Assembly (NCBI GenBank): GCA_964035575.1 | Contig: OZ037894.1 | Span: forward strand, 186,001-250,000 | Source of the DNA: Rhynchopus sp. YZ270_cl-10 | Taxonomy: Eukaryota; Euglenozoa; Diplonemea; Diplonemida; Diplonemidae | DNA length: 64,000 nucleotides | Direction: 5' to 3' | In this document: piece after piece, positions 1 through 9,835 of the stretch | Numbering within the stretch: the stretch's first letter is position 1 | How the letters are laid out: every line of letters begins with the position of its first letter | Translations under genes and position numbers: made by a program | Notes under the pieces: generated by a model | The model's input: only the letters and a program-made list of their open reading frames with translations | The model's database searches: none | Told to the model about the DNA's origin: nothing

Positions 1-2965
1 TGTAACGCATCCGTTGTTACGCATCCGTTGTAACGCATCCGTTCTAACGCATCCGTTGTAACGCATCCGTTGCAACGCATCCGTTGTAACGCATCCGTTG
101 TAACGCATCCGTTGTAACGCATCCGTTCTGACGCATCCGTTGTAACGCATCCGTTGTAACGCATCCGTTGTAACGCATCCGTTGTAACGCATCCGTTGCA
201 ACGCATCCGTTGTAACGCATCCGTTGTAACGCATCCGTTCTGACGCATCCGTTGTAACGCATCCGTTGTAACGCATCCGTTGTAACGCGTCCGTTGCAAC
301 GCATCCGTTGTAACGCATCCGTTGCAACGCGTCCGTTGTAACGCATCCGTTGCAACGCATCCGTTGTAACGCATCCGTTGCAACGCATCCGTTGTAACGC
401 ATCCGTTGTAACGCATCCGTTGTAACGCATCCGTTGTAACGCATCCGTTGTAACGCATCCGTTGCAACGCATCCGTTGTAACGCATCCGTTGTAACGCAT
501 CCGTTCTAACGCAGCCGTTGTAACGCATCCGTTGTAACGCATCCGTTGTAACGCATCCGTTGTAACGCATCCGTTGCAACGCATCCGTTGTAACGCATCC
601 GTTGTAACGCATCCGTTGCAACGCATCCGTTGTAACGCATCCGTTGCAACGCATCCGTTGTAACGCATCCGTTGTAACGCATCCGTTGCAACGCATCCGT
701 TGTAACGCATCCGTTGTAACGCATCCGTTGTAACGCATCCGTTGCAACGTATCCGTTGTAACGCATCCGTTGTTACGCATCCGTTGTAACGCATCCGTTG
801 TAACGCAGCCGTTGTAACGCATCCGTTGCAACGCGTCCGTTGCAACGCATCCGTTGTTACGCATCCGTTGTAACGCGTCCGTTGCAACGCATCCGTTGTA
901 ACGCATCCGTTGTAACGCATCCGTTCTGACGCATCCGTTGTAACGCATCCGTTGCAACGCATCCGTTGTAACGCATCCGTTGCAACGCATCCGTTGTAAC
1001 GCATCCGTTGCAACGCGTCCGTTGTAACGCATCCGTTCTGACGCATCCGTTGTAACGCATCCGTTGTAACGCGTCCGTTGCAACGCATCCGTTGTAACGC
1101 ATCCGTTGCAACGCGTCCGTTGTAACGCATCCGTTCTGACGCATCCGTTGTAACGCATCCGTTGTAACGCATCCGTTGTAACGCATCCGTTGTAACGCGT
1201 CCGTTGCAACGCATCCGTTGTAACGCATCCGTTGCAACGCGTCCGTTGTAACGCATCCGTTCTGACGCATCCGTTGTAACGCATCCGTTGTAACGCATCC
1301 GTTGTAACGCAGCCGTTGTTACGCATCGGTTGCAACGCATCCGTTGTAACGCATCCGTTGTAACGCATCCGTTCTGACGCATCCGTTGTAACGCATCCGT
1401 TGCAACGCATCCGTTGTAACGCATCCGTTGCAACGCATCCGTTGTAACGCATCCGTTGCAACGCGTCCGTTGTAACGCATCCGTTCTGACGCATCCGTTG
1501 TAACGCATCCGTTGTAACGCGTCCGTTGCAACGCATCCGTTGTAACGCATCCGTTGCAACGCGTCCGTTGTAACGCATCCGTTCTGACGCATCCGTTGTA
1601 ACGCATCCGTTGTAACGCATCCGTTGTAACGCATCCGTTGTAACGCGTCCGTTGCAACGCATCCGTTGTAACGCATCCGTTGCAACGCGTCCGTTGTAAC
1701 GCATCCGTTCTGACGCATCCGTTGTAACGCATCCGTTGTAACGCATCCGTTGTAACGCATCCGTTGTTACGCATCGGTTGCAACGCATCCGTTGTAACGC
1801 ATCCGTTGTAACGCATCCGTTGCAACGCATCCGTTGTAACGCATCCGTTGTAACGCATCCGTTGTAACGCATCCGTTGTAACGCATCCGTTGTTACGCAT
1901 CGGTTGCAACGCATCCGTTGTAACGCATCCGTTGTAACGCATCCGTTGCAACGCATCCGTTGCAACGCATCCGTTGTAACGCATCCGTTGCAACGCATCC
2001 GTTGTAACGCATCCGTTGTAACGCATCCGTTGTAACGCATCCGTTCTGACGCATCCGTTGTAACGCATCCGTTGTAACGCATCCGTTGTAACGCATCCGT
2101 TGTAACGCATCCGTTGCAACGCATCCGTTGTAACGCATCCGTTGTAACGCATCCGTTCTGACGCATCCGTTGTAACGCATCCGTTGTAACGCATCCGTTC
2201 TGACGCATCCGTTGTAACGCATCCGTTGTAACGCATCCGTTGTAACGCGTCCGTTGCAACGCATCCGTTGTAACGCATCCGTTGCAACGCGTCCGTTGTA
2301 ACGCATCCGTTCTGACGCATCCGTTGTAACGCATCCGTTGTTACGCAGCCGTTGTAACGCATCCGTTGTAACGCATCCGTTGTAACGCATCCGTTGCAAC
2401 GCATCCGTTGTAACGCATCCGTTGTAACGCATCCGTTCTGACGCATCCGTTGTAACGCATCCGTTGTAACGCGTCCGTTGCAACGCATCCGTTGTAACGC
2501 ATCCGTTGCAACGCGTCCGTTGTAACGCATCCGTTCTGACGCATCCGTTGTAACGCATCCGTTGTTACGCAGCCGTTGTAACGCATCCGTTGTAACGCAT
2601 CCGTTGTAACGCATCCGTTGTTACGCATCGGTTGCAACGCATCCGTTGTAACGCATCCGTTGCAACGCATCCGTTGTAACGCATCCGTTGTAACGCGTCC
2701 GTTGCAACGCATCCGTTGTAACGCATCCGTTGTTACGCATCCGTTGTAACGCATCCGTTCTAACGCAGCCGTTGTAACGCATCCGTTGTAACGCATCCGT
2801 TGCAACGCATCCGTTGTAACGCATCCGTTGTAACGCATCCGTTGTAACGCATCCGTTGTAACGCATCCGTTGTAACGCATCCGTTGTAACGCATCCGTTG
2901 CAACGCATCCGTTGTAACGCATCCGTTGTAACGCATCCGTTGCAACGCATCCGTTGTAACGCATC
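1..2965. repeat. 14-bp minisatellite, left array
   Basis: About 212 head-to-tail copies of a 14-bp unit, consensus GCATCCGTTGTAAC. Recurrent variants are GCGTCC, GCAGCC and GCATCGG in the first half, and TTGCAAC, TTCTGAC, TTCTAAC and TTGTTAC in the second. The array runs off the left edge, so its true length is unknown. It is interrupted at 2966 by the Polinton and resumes in phase at 20050 in the same orientation. An ordered five-monomer block (70 bp) recurs near 1069, 1196, 1518, 1645, 2245 and 2469, which indicates higher-order amplification. The long minus-strand reading frames are products of the repeat and are not called as genes. Confidence 0.97.
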
Positions 2966-3032
2966 AGTAATAGGAGAAATCGAGAGATGGGCGCAGGAAT
3001 TAAAACCCGGTAGAAATGTACTGCGCCAATAT
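2966..3032 (+). repeat. Polinton left terminal inverted repeat
   Basis: This 67-bp sequence matches the reverse complement of 19983-20049 with about three mismatches, all in its inner half. It starts AGTAATAGG directly after the satellite half-unit ...taacgcatc. Polinton termini typically begin with AG. The preceding six bases (2960-2965) are the left target duplication. Confidence 0.93.
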
Positions 3033-3080
3033 ATTTTCTGAAACCCTTATTTTTTACAGTACTTTTTACTATCCGTTACC

Positions 3081-3447
3081 CTACCCTGGCACCGCCCTGG
3101 CACCGCCCTGGCACCGCCCTGGCACCACCCTGGCACCGCCCTGGCACCACCCTGGCACCGCCCTGGCACCACCCTGGCACCTGAATCGTGTTTAGCCCGC
3201 CGGTGTCTTCTGGAAAATACTGCAAAAAGTACTGCAAAAAGTACTGCAAAAAGTACTGCAAAAAGTTCTGCAAAAAGTTCTGCAAAAAGTACTGCAGAAA
3301 GTACTGCAAAAAATTTGGCCTAAATGCCTTCTTCAGTATGCTAATATATAACCCTGTAAGTTTACCCTACTTTCTGCCCTACTTTTTGCAGAACTTTCTG
3401 CCCTACTTTTTGCCATACTTTCTGCCCTACTTTCTGCCATACTTTCT
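3081..3447. repeat. Subterminal short tandem repeats of the Polinton
   Basis: Three short tandem arrays fill the space between the left inverted repeat and the fiber gene. They are an 11-bp unit close to caccgccctgg (about 3081-3182), a 12-bp unit close to tactgcaaaaag (about 3220-3312), and an 11-12-bp unit close to tttctgccctac (about 3366-3447). The last partly pairs with the second in inverted sense, because gcaaaaagt in one meets actttttgc in the other. I see no convincing gene here. Reading frames across it are low-complexity. Confidence 0.75.
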
Positions 3448-3450
3448 AAC

Positions 3451-4932
3451 TTAGGTCATCTTCCTCCAGGAACTCCAGGAAGCAAAGGGTCCACCTTCGA
3501 GTACCCGAATCCACTTGTCTTGGGTTTGCACAGAGATGACTTCCTGAATGCGTGATATATCGTTAGTGATAATTGGATTTGGTAGCGTCTTATTATTGAG
3601 CAAGAAGAGAGTTGTTCCACCGAAGTCTGATGGAGCATTGGAGTTATTGCTACTGTTATACACATAGATCTCTTGGGCGTCTAAGTTCGAGTTGAAGTCA
3701 AATGATGTTGGATGATTTATTATTGTACGTGGGTTGAGGTCTATCCCATCTATGTCGATTCTCTTCCAACCACTCCATGCACTACCTTTGCGTAATCGTG
3801 AGTATCGTCTTTCACTGAATACAGCTATGAGTTCCTGAATAACATAAGAATCAAAAAGCTTAACATCTAGTATGATCTCATAGCTACCAATATCTTCAGT
3901 GGGACCATTTTCTAAGTTTGGAGGGTTGTACATCAAATATATACCACTTGTTGTCTTTGTGTCAAGATCAATCACAGTGTTGGTAGGTATTCCTCTGTCA
4001 TCCTGGTATGGTTGATATATTTTGTTTTCGATGAGTAACCTTGATGCATTGTCTTTGTTGTCCATAGTGCTCTCAAGTGTTGTTCGTAGTGTGCTATCTT
4101 TACTGTCCATAGTATTCTCAAGTGTTGTCGTCAATGCATTGTCTTTACTGTCCATAGTATTCTCAAGTGTTGTTCGTAGTGTATTGTCTTTACTGTCCAT
4201 CGTAGATTCCAAAGTTGTTCGTAGTGTGCTATCTTTGGTGTCCATAGTATTCTCAAGTGTTGCTCGTAGTGTATTGTCTTTCGTGTCCATAGTAGATTCC
4301 AAACTAGTTGTCAGTATATTATCTTTGCTATCCATAATGCTCTCAAGTGTTTGTTGACTCAAGTCTTCACTCGATGTCCATGCTGTCCACGGCACTCCTA
4401 CTCCTCTACGGATTCGAACATACTTCTTAAGGGAGAACACAGCAAGAAGCTTTTGTGTGACATAGTTTTCGAATACCTTTGTTGTGACAATGAGTTCATA
4501 GCTGTTCAAGTTTGTGGGAGCGTTTTGTAAGTTCGGCCAGTCGTATAGGTAGTGAACTCCTTGGGTTGTGTATGGTGCCGCATTCAAGTCGCCATTTGTA
4601 TCATCTTTATGGTTGTAGTATGGTGTTGGGATCAAGTCTCTTGTGATTGTGTCTTTGGTATCCATCAGGGTCTCGAGATCACTTCTTGCTGTACTTATTC
4701 TCCCTTGTACATCACTCATGTAGGCTTGAACTTGCCATTCATGTTTTCCACCAATATCTTTTGACACAAGCAACTGATCATCACCAGAAGCTTCAGGTAC
4801 CCTATGCGTGACAATCTCATCAATATGCTTCGTAACAATCTCGCCATCCTCCTTTATAGCAATATGACCATCAGGAGCATTATCTGGTAGGATTGATGTT
4901 GATTTATCGGATTGAAGATAACCAAATACCAT
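3451..4932 (-). CDS. Fiber-like protein with pyocin-knob domains
   Basis: A 493-aa protein of the Polinton, probably a trimeric receptor-binding fiber on the virion-like particle. Three similar beta-rich modules each contain a G-x-Y-x-x-Y/D-x-P-N-L-x-N-x-P block and end in W-x-x-W. This is the pattern of the pyocin-knob family found on phage and virus tail fibers. Between the first and second modules lie seven or eight copies of a 17-residue unit (LESTMDSKDNTLRTT-like), which should form a coiled-coil shaft. The reading frame is open further upstream, but the first ATG is at 4932. It lies just downstream of the zinc-finger gene on the same strand. The fiber role is inference from the modular layout; the knob assignment is by pattern. 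Confidence 0.75.
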   Translation of the reverse strand: MVFGYLQSDKSTSILPDNAPDGHIAIKEDGEIVTKHIDEIVTHRVPEASGDDQLLVSKDIGGKHEWQVQAYMSDVQGRISTARSDLETLMDTKDTITRDLIPTPYYNHKDDTNGDLNAAPYTTQGVHYLYDWPNLQNAPTNLNSYELIVTTKVFENYVTQKLLAVFSLKKYVRIRRGVGVPWTAWTSSEDLSQQTLESIMDSKDNILTTSLESTMDTKDNTLRATLENTMDTKDSTLRTTLESTMDSKDNTLRTTLENTMDSKDNALTTTLENTMDSKDSTLRTTLESTMDNKDNASRLLIENKIYQPYQDDRGIPTNTVIDLDTKTTSGIYLMYNPPNLENGPTEDIGSYEIILDVKLFDSYVIQELIAVFSERRYSRLRKGSAWSGWKRIDIDGIDLNPRTIINHPTSFDFNSNLDAQEIYVYNSSNNSNAPSDFGGTTLFLLNNKTLPNPIITNDISRIQEVISVQTQDKWIRVLEGGPFASWSSWRKMT

Positions 4933-4977
4933 TATTTTATTACAATACACATCACAATGAATGATGTGTCGTGTCAC

Positions 4978-5484
4978 TTAGGGCATACGTTGAATAGTGA
5001 TTGTCACTGAGATCTTCAATTCAAGAATCTTCTTGTTATCTCTTTCTGTCTGTTCCTCATCCTCATCCTCAACCTCCTCAACCTCCTCCTCAACCTCCTC
5101 AACCTCCTCAACCTCCTCAACCTCCTCAACCTCCTCAACCTCCTCAACCTCCTCAACCTCCTCAACCTCCTCAACCTCCTCAACCTCCTCAACCTCCTCA
5201 ACCTCCTCATCCTCCTCAACCTCCTCAACCTTCAGATCTGCTAAGTCATCATTACATGGTGTAGAAGCTTCAGTAATCTTCTCTAAGTTCTTGATATGTT
5301 TCTTCGATAAACAGTGTTGATTATACCCAAGCTTCTTCACACTCTTTTCACACGCAGCACAGAAAGCCATCTCATGTTTCTGTCTCTGGTAAGACGCCTT
5401 TGCTGACGCAATCATCTTCTCCTTGTTGTTGAGGTAGTAATTCTTGTAGTACTGTGAATTATGTGGTGCCATTTTTATAGACAT
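4978..5484 (-). CDS. C2H2 zinc-finger protein with acidic Glu-Val tract
   Basis: A 168-aa Polinton protein. A lysine-rich N-terminus (Y-Y-x-N-N-K-E-K) precedes one C-x2-C-x11-H-x5-H zinc finger at roughly residues 38-59. Then comes a long tract of E-E-V repeats encoded by a 9-bp DNA repeat (ctcctcaac on the + strand, about 5066-5230). Similar small proteins with this N-terminus and one finger are common in Polinton-like viruses, where their role is unknown. An alternative ATG at 5472 follows TATAAAA and fits the A-rich start context of the element's other genes better. Only 46 bp separates it from the divergent polymerase gene, so they probably share a promoter region. Confidence 0.7.
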   Translation of the reverse strand: MSIKMAPHNSQYYKNYYLNNKEKMIASAKASYQRQKHEMAFCAACEKSVKKLGYNQHCLSKKHIKNLEKITEASTPCNDDLADLKVEEVEEDEEVEEVEEVEEVEEVEEVEEVEEVEEVEEVEEVEEVEEVEEEVEEVEDEDEEQTERDNKKILELKISVTITIQRMP

Positions 5485-5530
5485 TGTGTTTTTTATTTAT
5501 ATTCTTAAAAAAAAAAGAAAGTAAAAGAAA

Positions 5531-8500
5531 ATGATAACATCAGATAAGAAACTCAAGGAGATAACTCAAGAGTACACAAACCAGATCAAGGAGTACAACA
5601 AGAGCATCAAGACTATCACTAAACTGATAGATTCTGGGGTGTTAAGTGATGTTGCGATCCAAGCCATACGACAGGATGTCGTTCTAATTCAAGACAAGAT
5701 CGCAAATCTCAAGTTGGAACAGAAGAAGGCTCTGGTACCATTTCATGAGGAGAAGAAGAAGGATAAGGTTGCCAAGAAGAAGATCACAGACAAGGAGCTT
5801 CTACCATTCGTACAAGAAGATATCAAGGATCTGAAGACAGCTGTTGCAAAGGCTAAGAAAGATCTCCAAGGTACCTTCTTCAAGCAGAACAAGTCAAGAT
5901 TCGTCAGAGACTTCACAGAGGAACAACAAGGGCAGCTGAATGATATCGAGAAGCAACACAAGGAAGCCAAACGTAAGATTCTTGATGATGCAAAAGAGAC
6001 ACACAAGGAAGATATCATTCGGGGAAGGCTTGGAATAAAGAAGGAAGACACAGTCACTGATGAGATTGCTGAAGACCCCAACCATCTGGAGGAACTTATC
6101 GCAAAAACCGCAGTAAAAGTCAGCCATGGAGACAAAGGTACAGATGCCAAGATGATAATAGAGCTCCCTGAACCGCTAGATGAGTACTTCTCTTCAACAA
6201 TACGTGCACAATATGACACCATCACCGCATTCATTCAGGGAGACTTAGAAGGCAATCGCACCAAGAAGGTTAAGTTTATCTTGATGGCCATCTTCAGCAA
6301 ACCAGACAATGAAACACCCAAACAAATCAGCAAGGAAGTATTCCTCAACAGTGTACTTGCAACAGACGTACTTGACTTAGATGCAGTTATGAAGCAAGGG
6401 AATGAGCTCTTCAACCGCGATGAAGGGGAGTCAGGTTTATTCTTTGTTGGCTTCAAGTATGTCACGATCTTAACCTACAACACAAAGATGCAGATCGGTG
6501 GTGAATATATTGATGTTGTGGAGAGGTTCAGTGCCAACTCCAATCTCAAGAAGAATATTGTGAATGTAAAGAATGATGAATACCCAGAAGTCAACAACGC
6601 ATGCTTCCGTTTTGCTGTGATGGCACATGAACACGACTTCCCGAAAGACGCATCACGAGTGAGCAAGTACTACAAGAAGAAGACTGGATGGATTGAGTCA
6701 AAGTATGATTTTTCGGTGTTTACTGACTACACGGTCCCTACAACGGATCAGCAGGTCAAACACTTCCTGAAGGAAAACAAGAACACATCAATTAGCATAT
6801 ATGGTATTGAAGCCACATCCAACTCCGACAAGACAGGCAAGTTCCATGTGTTGAGGCACGAGAAGTCCCCAAAGGAAGACCACATGAACCTCCTCTTCCA
6901 TGACAACCACTACATGCTGATCAAGAACCTGAGCAAGATGATGGGTGATAATAACAAATATGTGTGCCCCAAGTGTTTGTCAGTCAAGAAGGATACCAAG
7001 AAGGAGATTGATGCCCACCTTGAGTCATGCAACGAGAAACCAACACAGAGAACACAGATGGCAAGGTCTGCTATTATTGAGTTCTCCGAGAACAAGATGA
7101 AGAACAAAGAGATGAAGCCATTCATTATTACAGCAGATTTCGAGAGCTTCCTTGACACAAGAGACCAGGATACATCATACAGCAAGACAAAGACACAGAC
7201 AGGCAAAGAGGAGACAACCATTCTCCAAACCCATCGTGCAGCCTCTTTCTCCCTAAAGCTTGTACCCGACACTTCACTCCACTTTACAGGTAAAACACTT
7301 TACACATACACACCTTCAGATCAAGATGATGCAGTTGAGTACGAGATTGACTTACTTGGTCAATTCAACAATGCCTGCCAGGAGATAGCCAAGGACGTTG
7401 CAGCATTCATGACCACAAGCCAGAAGGAGCATGGTAGCATTGATAGTGCATGCATCGCATTTACAGCTGAAGATAAGGATAGACATGAAGAAGCCAAGAA
7501 GTGTGCATTCTGCAACAAGACCTTTAACTTCCAAAACATCAAAGTCAGAGACCATTGCCATTTGACTGGGAAGTACAGAAGGGCCTTGTGCTCTTGGTGC
7601 AACCTCAACAACAAGACAGAGTACAACATCCCCATCTACTTCCACAACGCCAGAGGATACGACAACAACTATATCTTCAAGATGCTGAAGCAGTATGACT
7701 CAAATGGCGTCAATGTTCTTAACACCAACAGCCAAACAACAATGCTGATCAAGATGGACAAGTACACGAAGGTCAAGGTAAATCATGGGAAGGAGATTAA
7801 GAATAGGAAGATTTCGTTCCAGGTGAAGGATAGTCTACAAGTCATGTCGTCTTCGTTGGACACGCTGTTGAAGAACTTACCCCATGATCAGAAGGTACAT
7901 CAGCTAGACTACATCAAGACCGCACACAGGGATATTGACGTGAATGATAAAGACCTGCTTGACCTCTTGTTGGGCAAAGGAGTGTTTCCGTATTCGTACT
8001 TCGACAGTCCCAAGAAGCTAAGTGGATCACTACCATCGAAAGACCTATGGTATGACTGTCTAAGGCAGGATGACATCAAACAAGAAGACTACGATAAAGC
8101 CTGCAGAGTGTGGAACACCCTAAAGTGCAAGACCTTCAAAGACTACCACGACTTCTACCTCAACATGGATGTGCTTGGTCTTGCAGACGTCCTACAGGCA
8201 CAAAGGAAGAACCTCCACACAACCCATAAGCTGGACATTTGCCACTACTGCAGTCTCCCGAGCTTCAGCTATGATGCATGGCTACTGAAGCAACAAGAAG
8301 ATGATGTGAAGATGAAGACCCTGAAGGACCCAGAACTATACGAGTTGTTTGAGGATCAAAAGCGTGGAGGGTTTACATGCACTGTGAAGAGACACTGCAA
8401 GGCCAACAACAAGCACACAAGAAGCGCAGCGACAGCTGAAGTGGGAGAGAATGTTGCTAAAGAAGGAGACACGCACCTGTTGTACATTGACGCAAACAAC

Positions 8501-9787
8501 TTATACGGGTGGGCTATGTGCAAGAAGCTTCCCTACGATGATTTCAAGCTGATGGAATGCAAGAGTTTGGATGAGACTGAGAAGATGATTGCCGACTACA
8601 ACCCAGATAGCGACACAGGTTATGCTCTAGAAGTTGACCTTGAGTACCCTTTGAGCCTCCACGACAAGCACTGGGACTTCCCTCTTGCACCATACAATAG
8701 GACTGTTAGAAGTGGAGAGCTGTCAGACTATCAGAGGAAAGTACTTGATGATGAGAAGCATGCAGAGGGTGGGAAGCTTATTGCAGACTTCAAAGACAGA
8801 GTGAAGCAGACATACAACATTGAGTACTTGCAGTTCCTCCTCAGGCAAGGTCTGAAGTTGACGAAGGTCCACCGCATTGTCTCATTCAAGCAGGACAACA
8901 TCATGAAGCCATACATCGACAAGAACAGCGCACTGAGAGCACAGGCAAAGAACGATTTCGAGAAGGACCTGTACAAGTTGCTCAACAACTCCATCTATGG
9001 GAAGACCCTGGAAAATGTTCGTGGTAGGACAGAGATGAAGAACATCCCTTACGACAAGACAAAGTGGGTGAAGGGGAAGGAGGTTCCAATGACAGAGGAG
9101 GAAATCAAGGAGTACATAGCGAAACATCAAAGCAAACCATTCTTCAACTGCAACACTGTCGACCTGAAGAGCAGCAAGATACTTCAATTCATGCAGGGGG
9201 ACGTCACTCTTGACAAGCCTGTTTACATTGGCTCACAAATCCTGGACTACAGCAAGCTTCTCATGAACAGCTTCTTCTACGACACCCTCATCCCACATTT
9301 CGGAAGAGAGAACGTGACCATGGCCTACACCGACACTGACAGCTTTGTGCTGGAGATAACAACAAAGGATCTTGATGAGGAGCTTGCCAAGCTGTCTGCG
9401 GACTTTGACTTCAGCAACTACCCAACAACCCACGAGCTGCATGACGTAAACAACAAGAAGGTCCCAGGGAAGTTCAAAGATGAGCTGGCTGGTGATGTGA
9501 TGGTTGAGTTCATTGGCTTGAGGGCAAAGTGTTATGCCTACTCAACGATCAAGAAGAACGACGACAACAAGGCCAAGGGTATAGCAAAGTCTGTCAGTAA
9601 AACTCTCAACCTGGACACCTATCGAAGTACCCTTGAATCCCACAAGAAGCACGTTGTGACGATCAACAGCATCGAGAAGAGGGATCATGAGCTGCATACA
9701 GTGAGGTCTCAGAAGATAGCATTGAGTGCCTTCGATGACAAGAGGTATATTTGCGAGGATGGAGTTACCACAAAGGCCTACCGATAA
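5531..9787 (+). CDS. polB: Protein-primed family B DNA polymerase
   Basis: A 1,418-aa replicative polymerase, the signature enzyme of Polintons, which copies the linear element using a terminal protein primer. The N-terminal 500 residues are coiled-coil and lysine-rich, ending in a CPKC...H-x-x-x-C finger. The exonuclease motifs follow: DFESF near residue 535, HNARGYDNNYIF near 704, and YHDFYLNMD near 870. A zinc-binding VRDHCHLTGKYR module sits near 671, as is usual in this family. The polymerase motifs are DANNLYGW near 986, KLLNNSIYGK near 1149 and YTDTDSF near 1265. The start ATG follows an A-rich leader. It converges on the capsid gene, with a hairpin between them. Confidence 0.96.
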   Translation: MITSDKKLKEITQEYTNQIKEYNKSIKTITKLIDSGVLSDVAIQAIRQDVVLIQDKIANLKLEQKKALVPFHEEKKKDKVAKKKITDKELLPFVQEDIKDLKTAVAKAKKDLQGTFFKQNKSRFVRDFTEEQQGQLNDIEKQHKEAKRKILDDAKETHKEDIIRGRLGIKKEDTVTDEIAEDPNHLEELIAKTAVKVSHGDKGTDAKMIIELPEPLDEYFSSTIRAQYDTITAFIQGDLEGNRTKKVKFILMAIFSKPDNETPKQISKEVFLNSVLATDVLDLDAVMKQGNELFNRDEGESGLFFVGFKYVTILTYNTKMQIGGEYIDVVERFSANSNLKKNIVNVKNDEYPEVNNACFRFAVMAHEHDFPKDASRVSKYYKKKTGWIESKYDFSVFTDYTVPTTDQQVKHFLKENKNTSISIYGIEATSNSDKTGKFHVLRHEKSPKEDHMNLLFHDNHYMLIKNLSKMMGDNNKYVCPKCLSVKKDTKKEIDAHLESCNEKPTQRTQMARSAIIEFSENKMKNKEMKPFIITADFESFLDTRDQDTSYSKTKTQTGKEETTILQTHRAASFSLKLVPDTSLHFTGKTLYTYTPSDQDDAVEYEIDLLGQFNNACQEIAKDVAAFMTTSQKEHGSIDSACIAFTAEDKDRHEEAKKCAFCNKTFNFQNIKVRDHCHLTGKYRRALCSWCNLNNKTEYNIPIYFHNARGYDNNYIFKMLKQYDSNGVNVLNTNSQTTMLIKMDKYTKVKVNHGKEIKNRKISFQVKDSLQVMSSSLDTLLKNLPHDQKVHQLDYIKTAHRDIDVNDKDLLDLLLGKGVFPYSYFDSPKKLSGSLPSKDLWYDCLRQDDIKQEDYDKACRVWNTLKCKTFKDYHDFYLNMDVLGLADVLQAQRKNLHTTHKLDICHYCSLPSFSYDAWLLKQQEDDVKMKTLKDPELYELFEDQKRGGFTCTVKRHCKANNKHTRSAATAEVGENVAKEGDTHLLYIDANNLYGWAMCKKLPYDDFKLMECKSLDETEKMIADYNPDSDTGYALEVDLEYPLSLHDKHWDFPLAPYNRTVRSGELSDYQRKVLDDEKHAEGGKLIADFKDRVKQTYNIEYLQFLLRQGLKLTKVHRIVSFKQDNIMKPYIDKNSALRAQAKNDFEKDLYKLLNNSIYGKTLENVRGRTEMKNIPYDKTKWVKGKEVPMTEEEIKEYIAKHQSKPFFNCNTVDLKSSKILQFMQGDVTLDKPVYIGSQILDYSKLLMNSFFYDTLIPHFGRENVTMAYTDTDSFVLEITTKDLDEELAKLSADFDFSNYPTTHELHDVNNKKVPGKFKDELAGDVMVEFIGLRAKCYAYSTIKKNDDNKAKGIAKSVSKTLNLDTYRSTLESHKKHVVTINSIEKRDHELHTVRSQKIALSAFDDKRYICEDGVTTKAYR

Positions 9788-9796
9788 GTCTTCAAT

Positions 9797-9819
9797 ATAC
9801 ATATCTCTGTGATATGTAT
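9797..9819. terminator. Hairpin at the polB/capsid convergent junction
   Basis: The 9-bp perfect stem ATACATATC/GATATGTAT with a 5-nt loop (tctgt) lies in the 48-bp gap between the ends of two convergent genes. The same stem with a different loop occurs at 14475-14497, the element's other convergent junction. Placement and sequence suggest a bidirectional 3'-end or termination signal. The function is inference. Confidence 0.6.
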
Positions 9820-9835
9820 GTCTCTTATAGCAGTC

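Noticed and set aside
44-2964. Long minus-strand reading frames of up to 431 codons in the left satellite
   Set aside because: They are translations of the 14-bp repeat, present in all three frames with the same peptide. There is no start context, domain or non-repeat part.
1-2965. CRISPR array
   Set aside because: A 14-bp unit with no unique spacers and no cas genes, in a eukaryotic setting. It is an ordinary minisatellite.
4997-5320. Plus-strand Ser/Thr and Pro/Gln repeat frames opposite the zinc-finger gene
   Set aside because: Shadows of the 9-bp repeat coding for the Glu-Val tract of the minus-strand gene.
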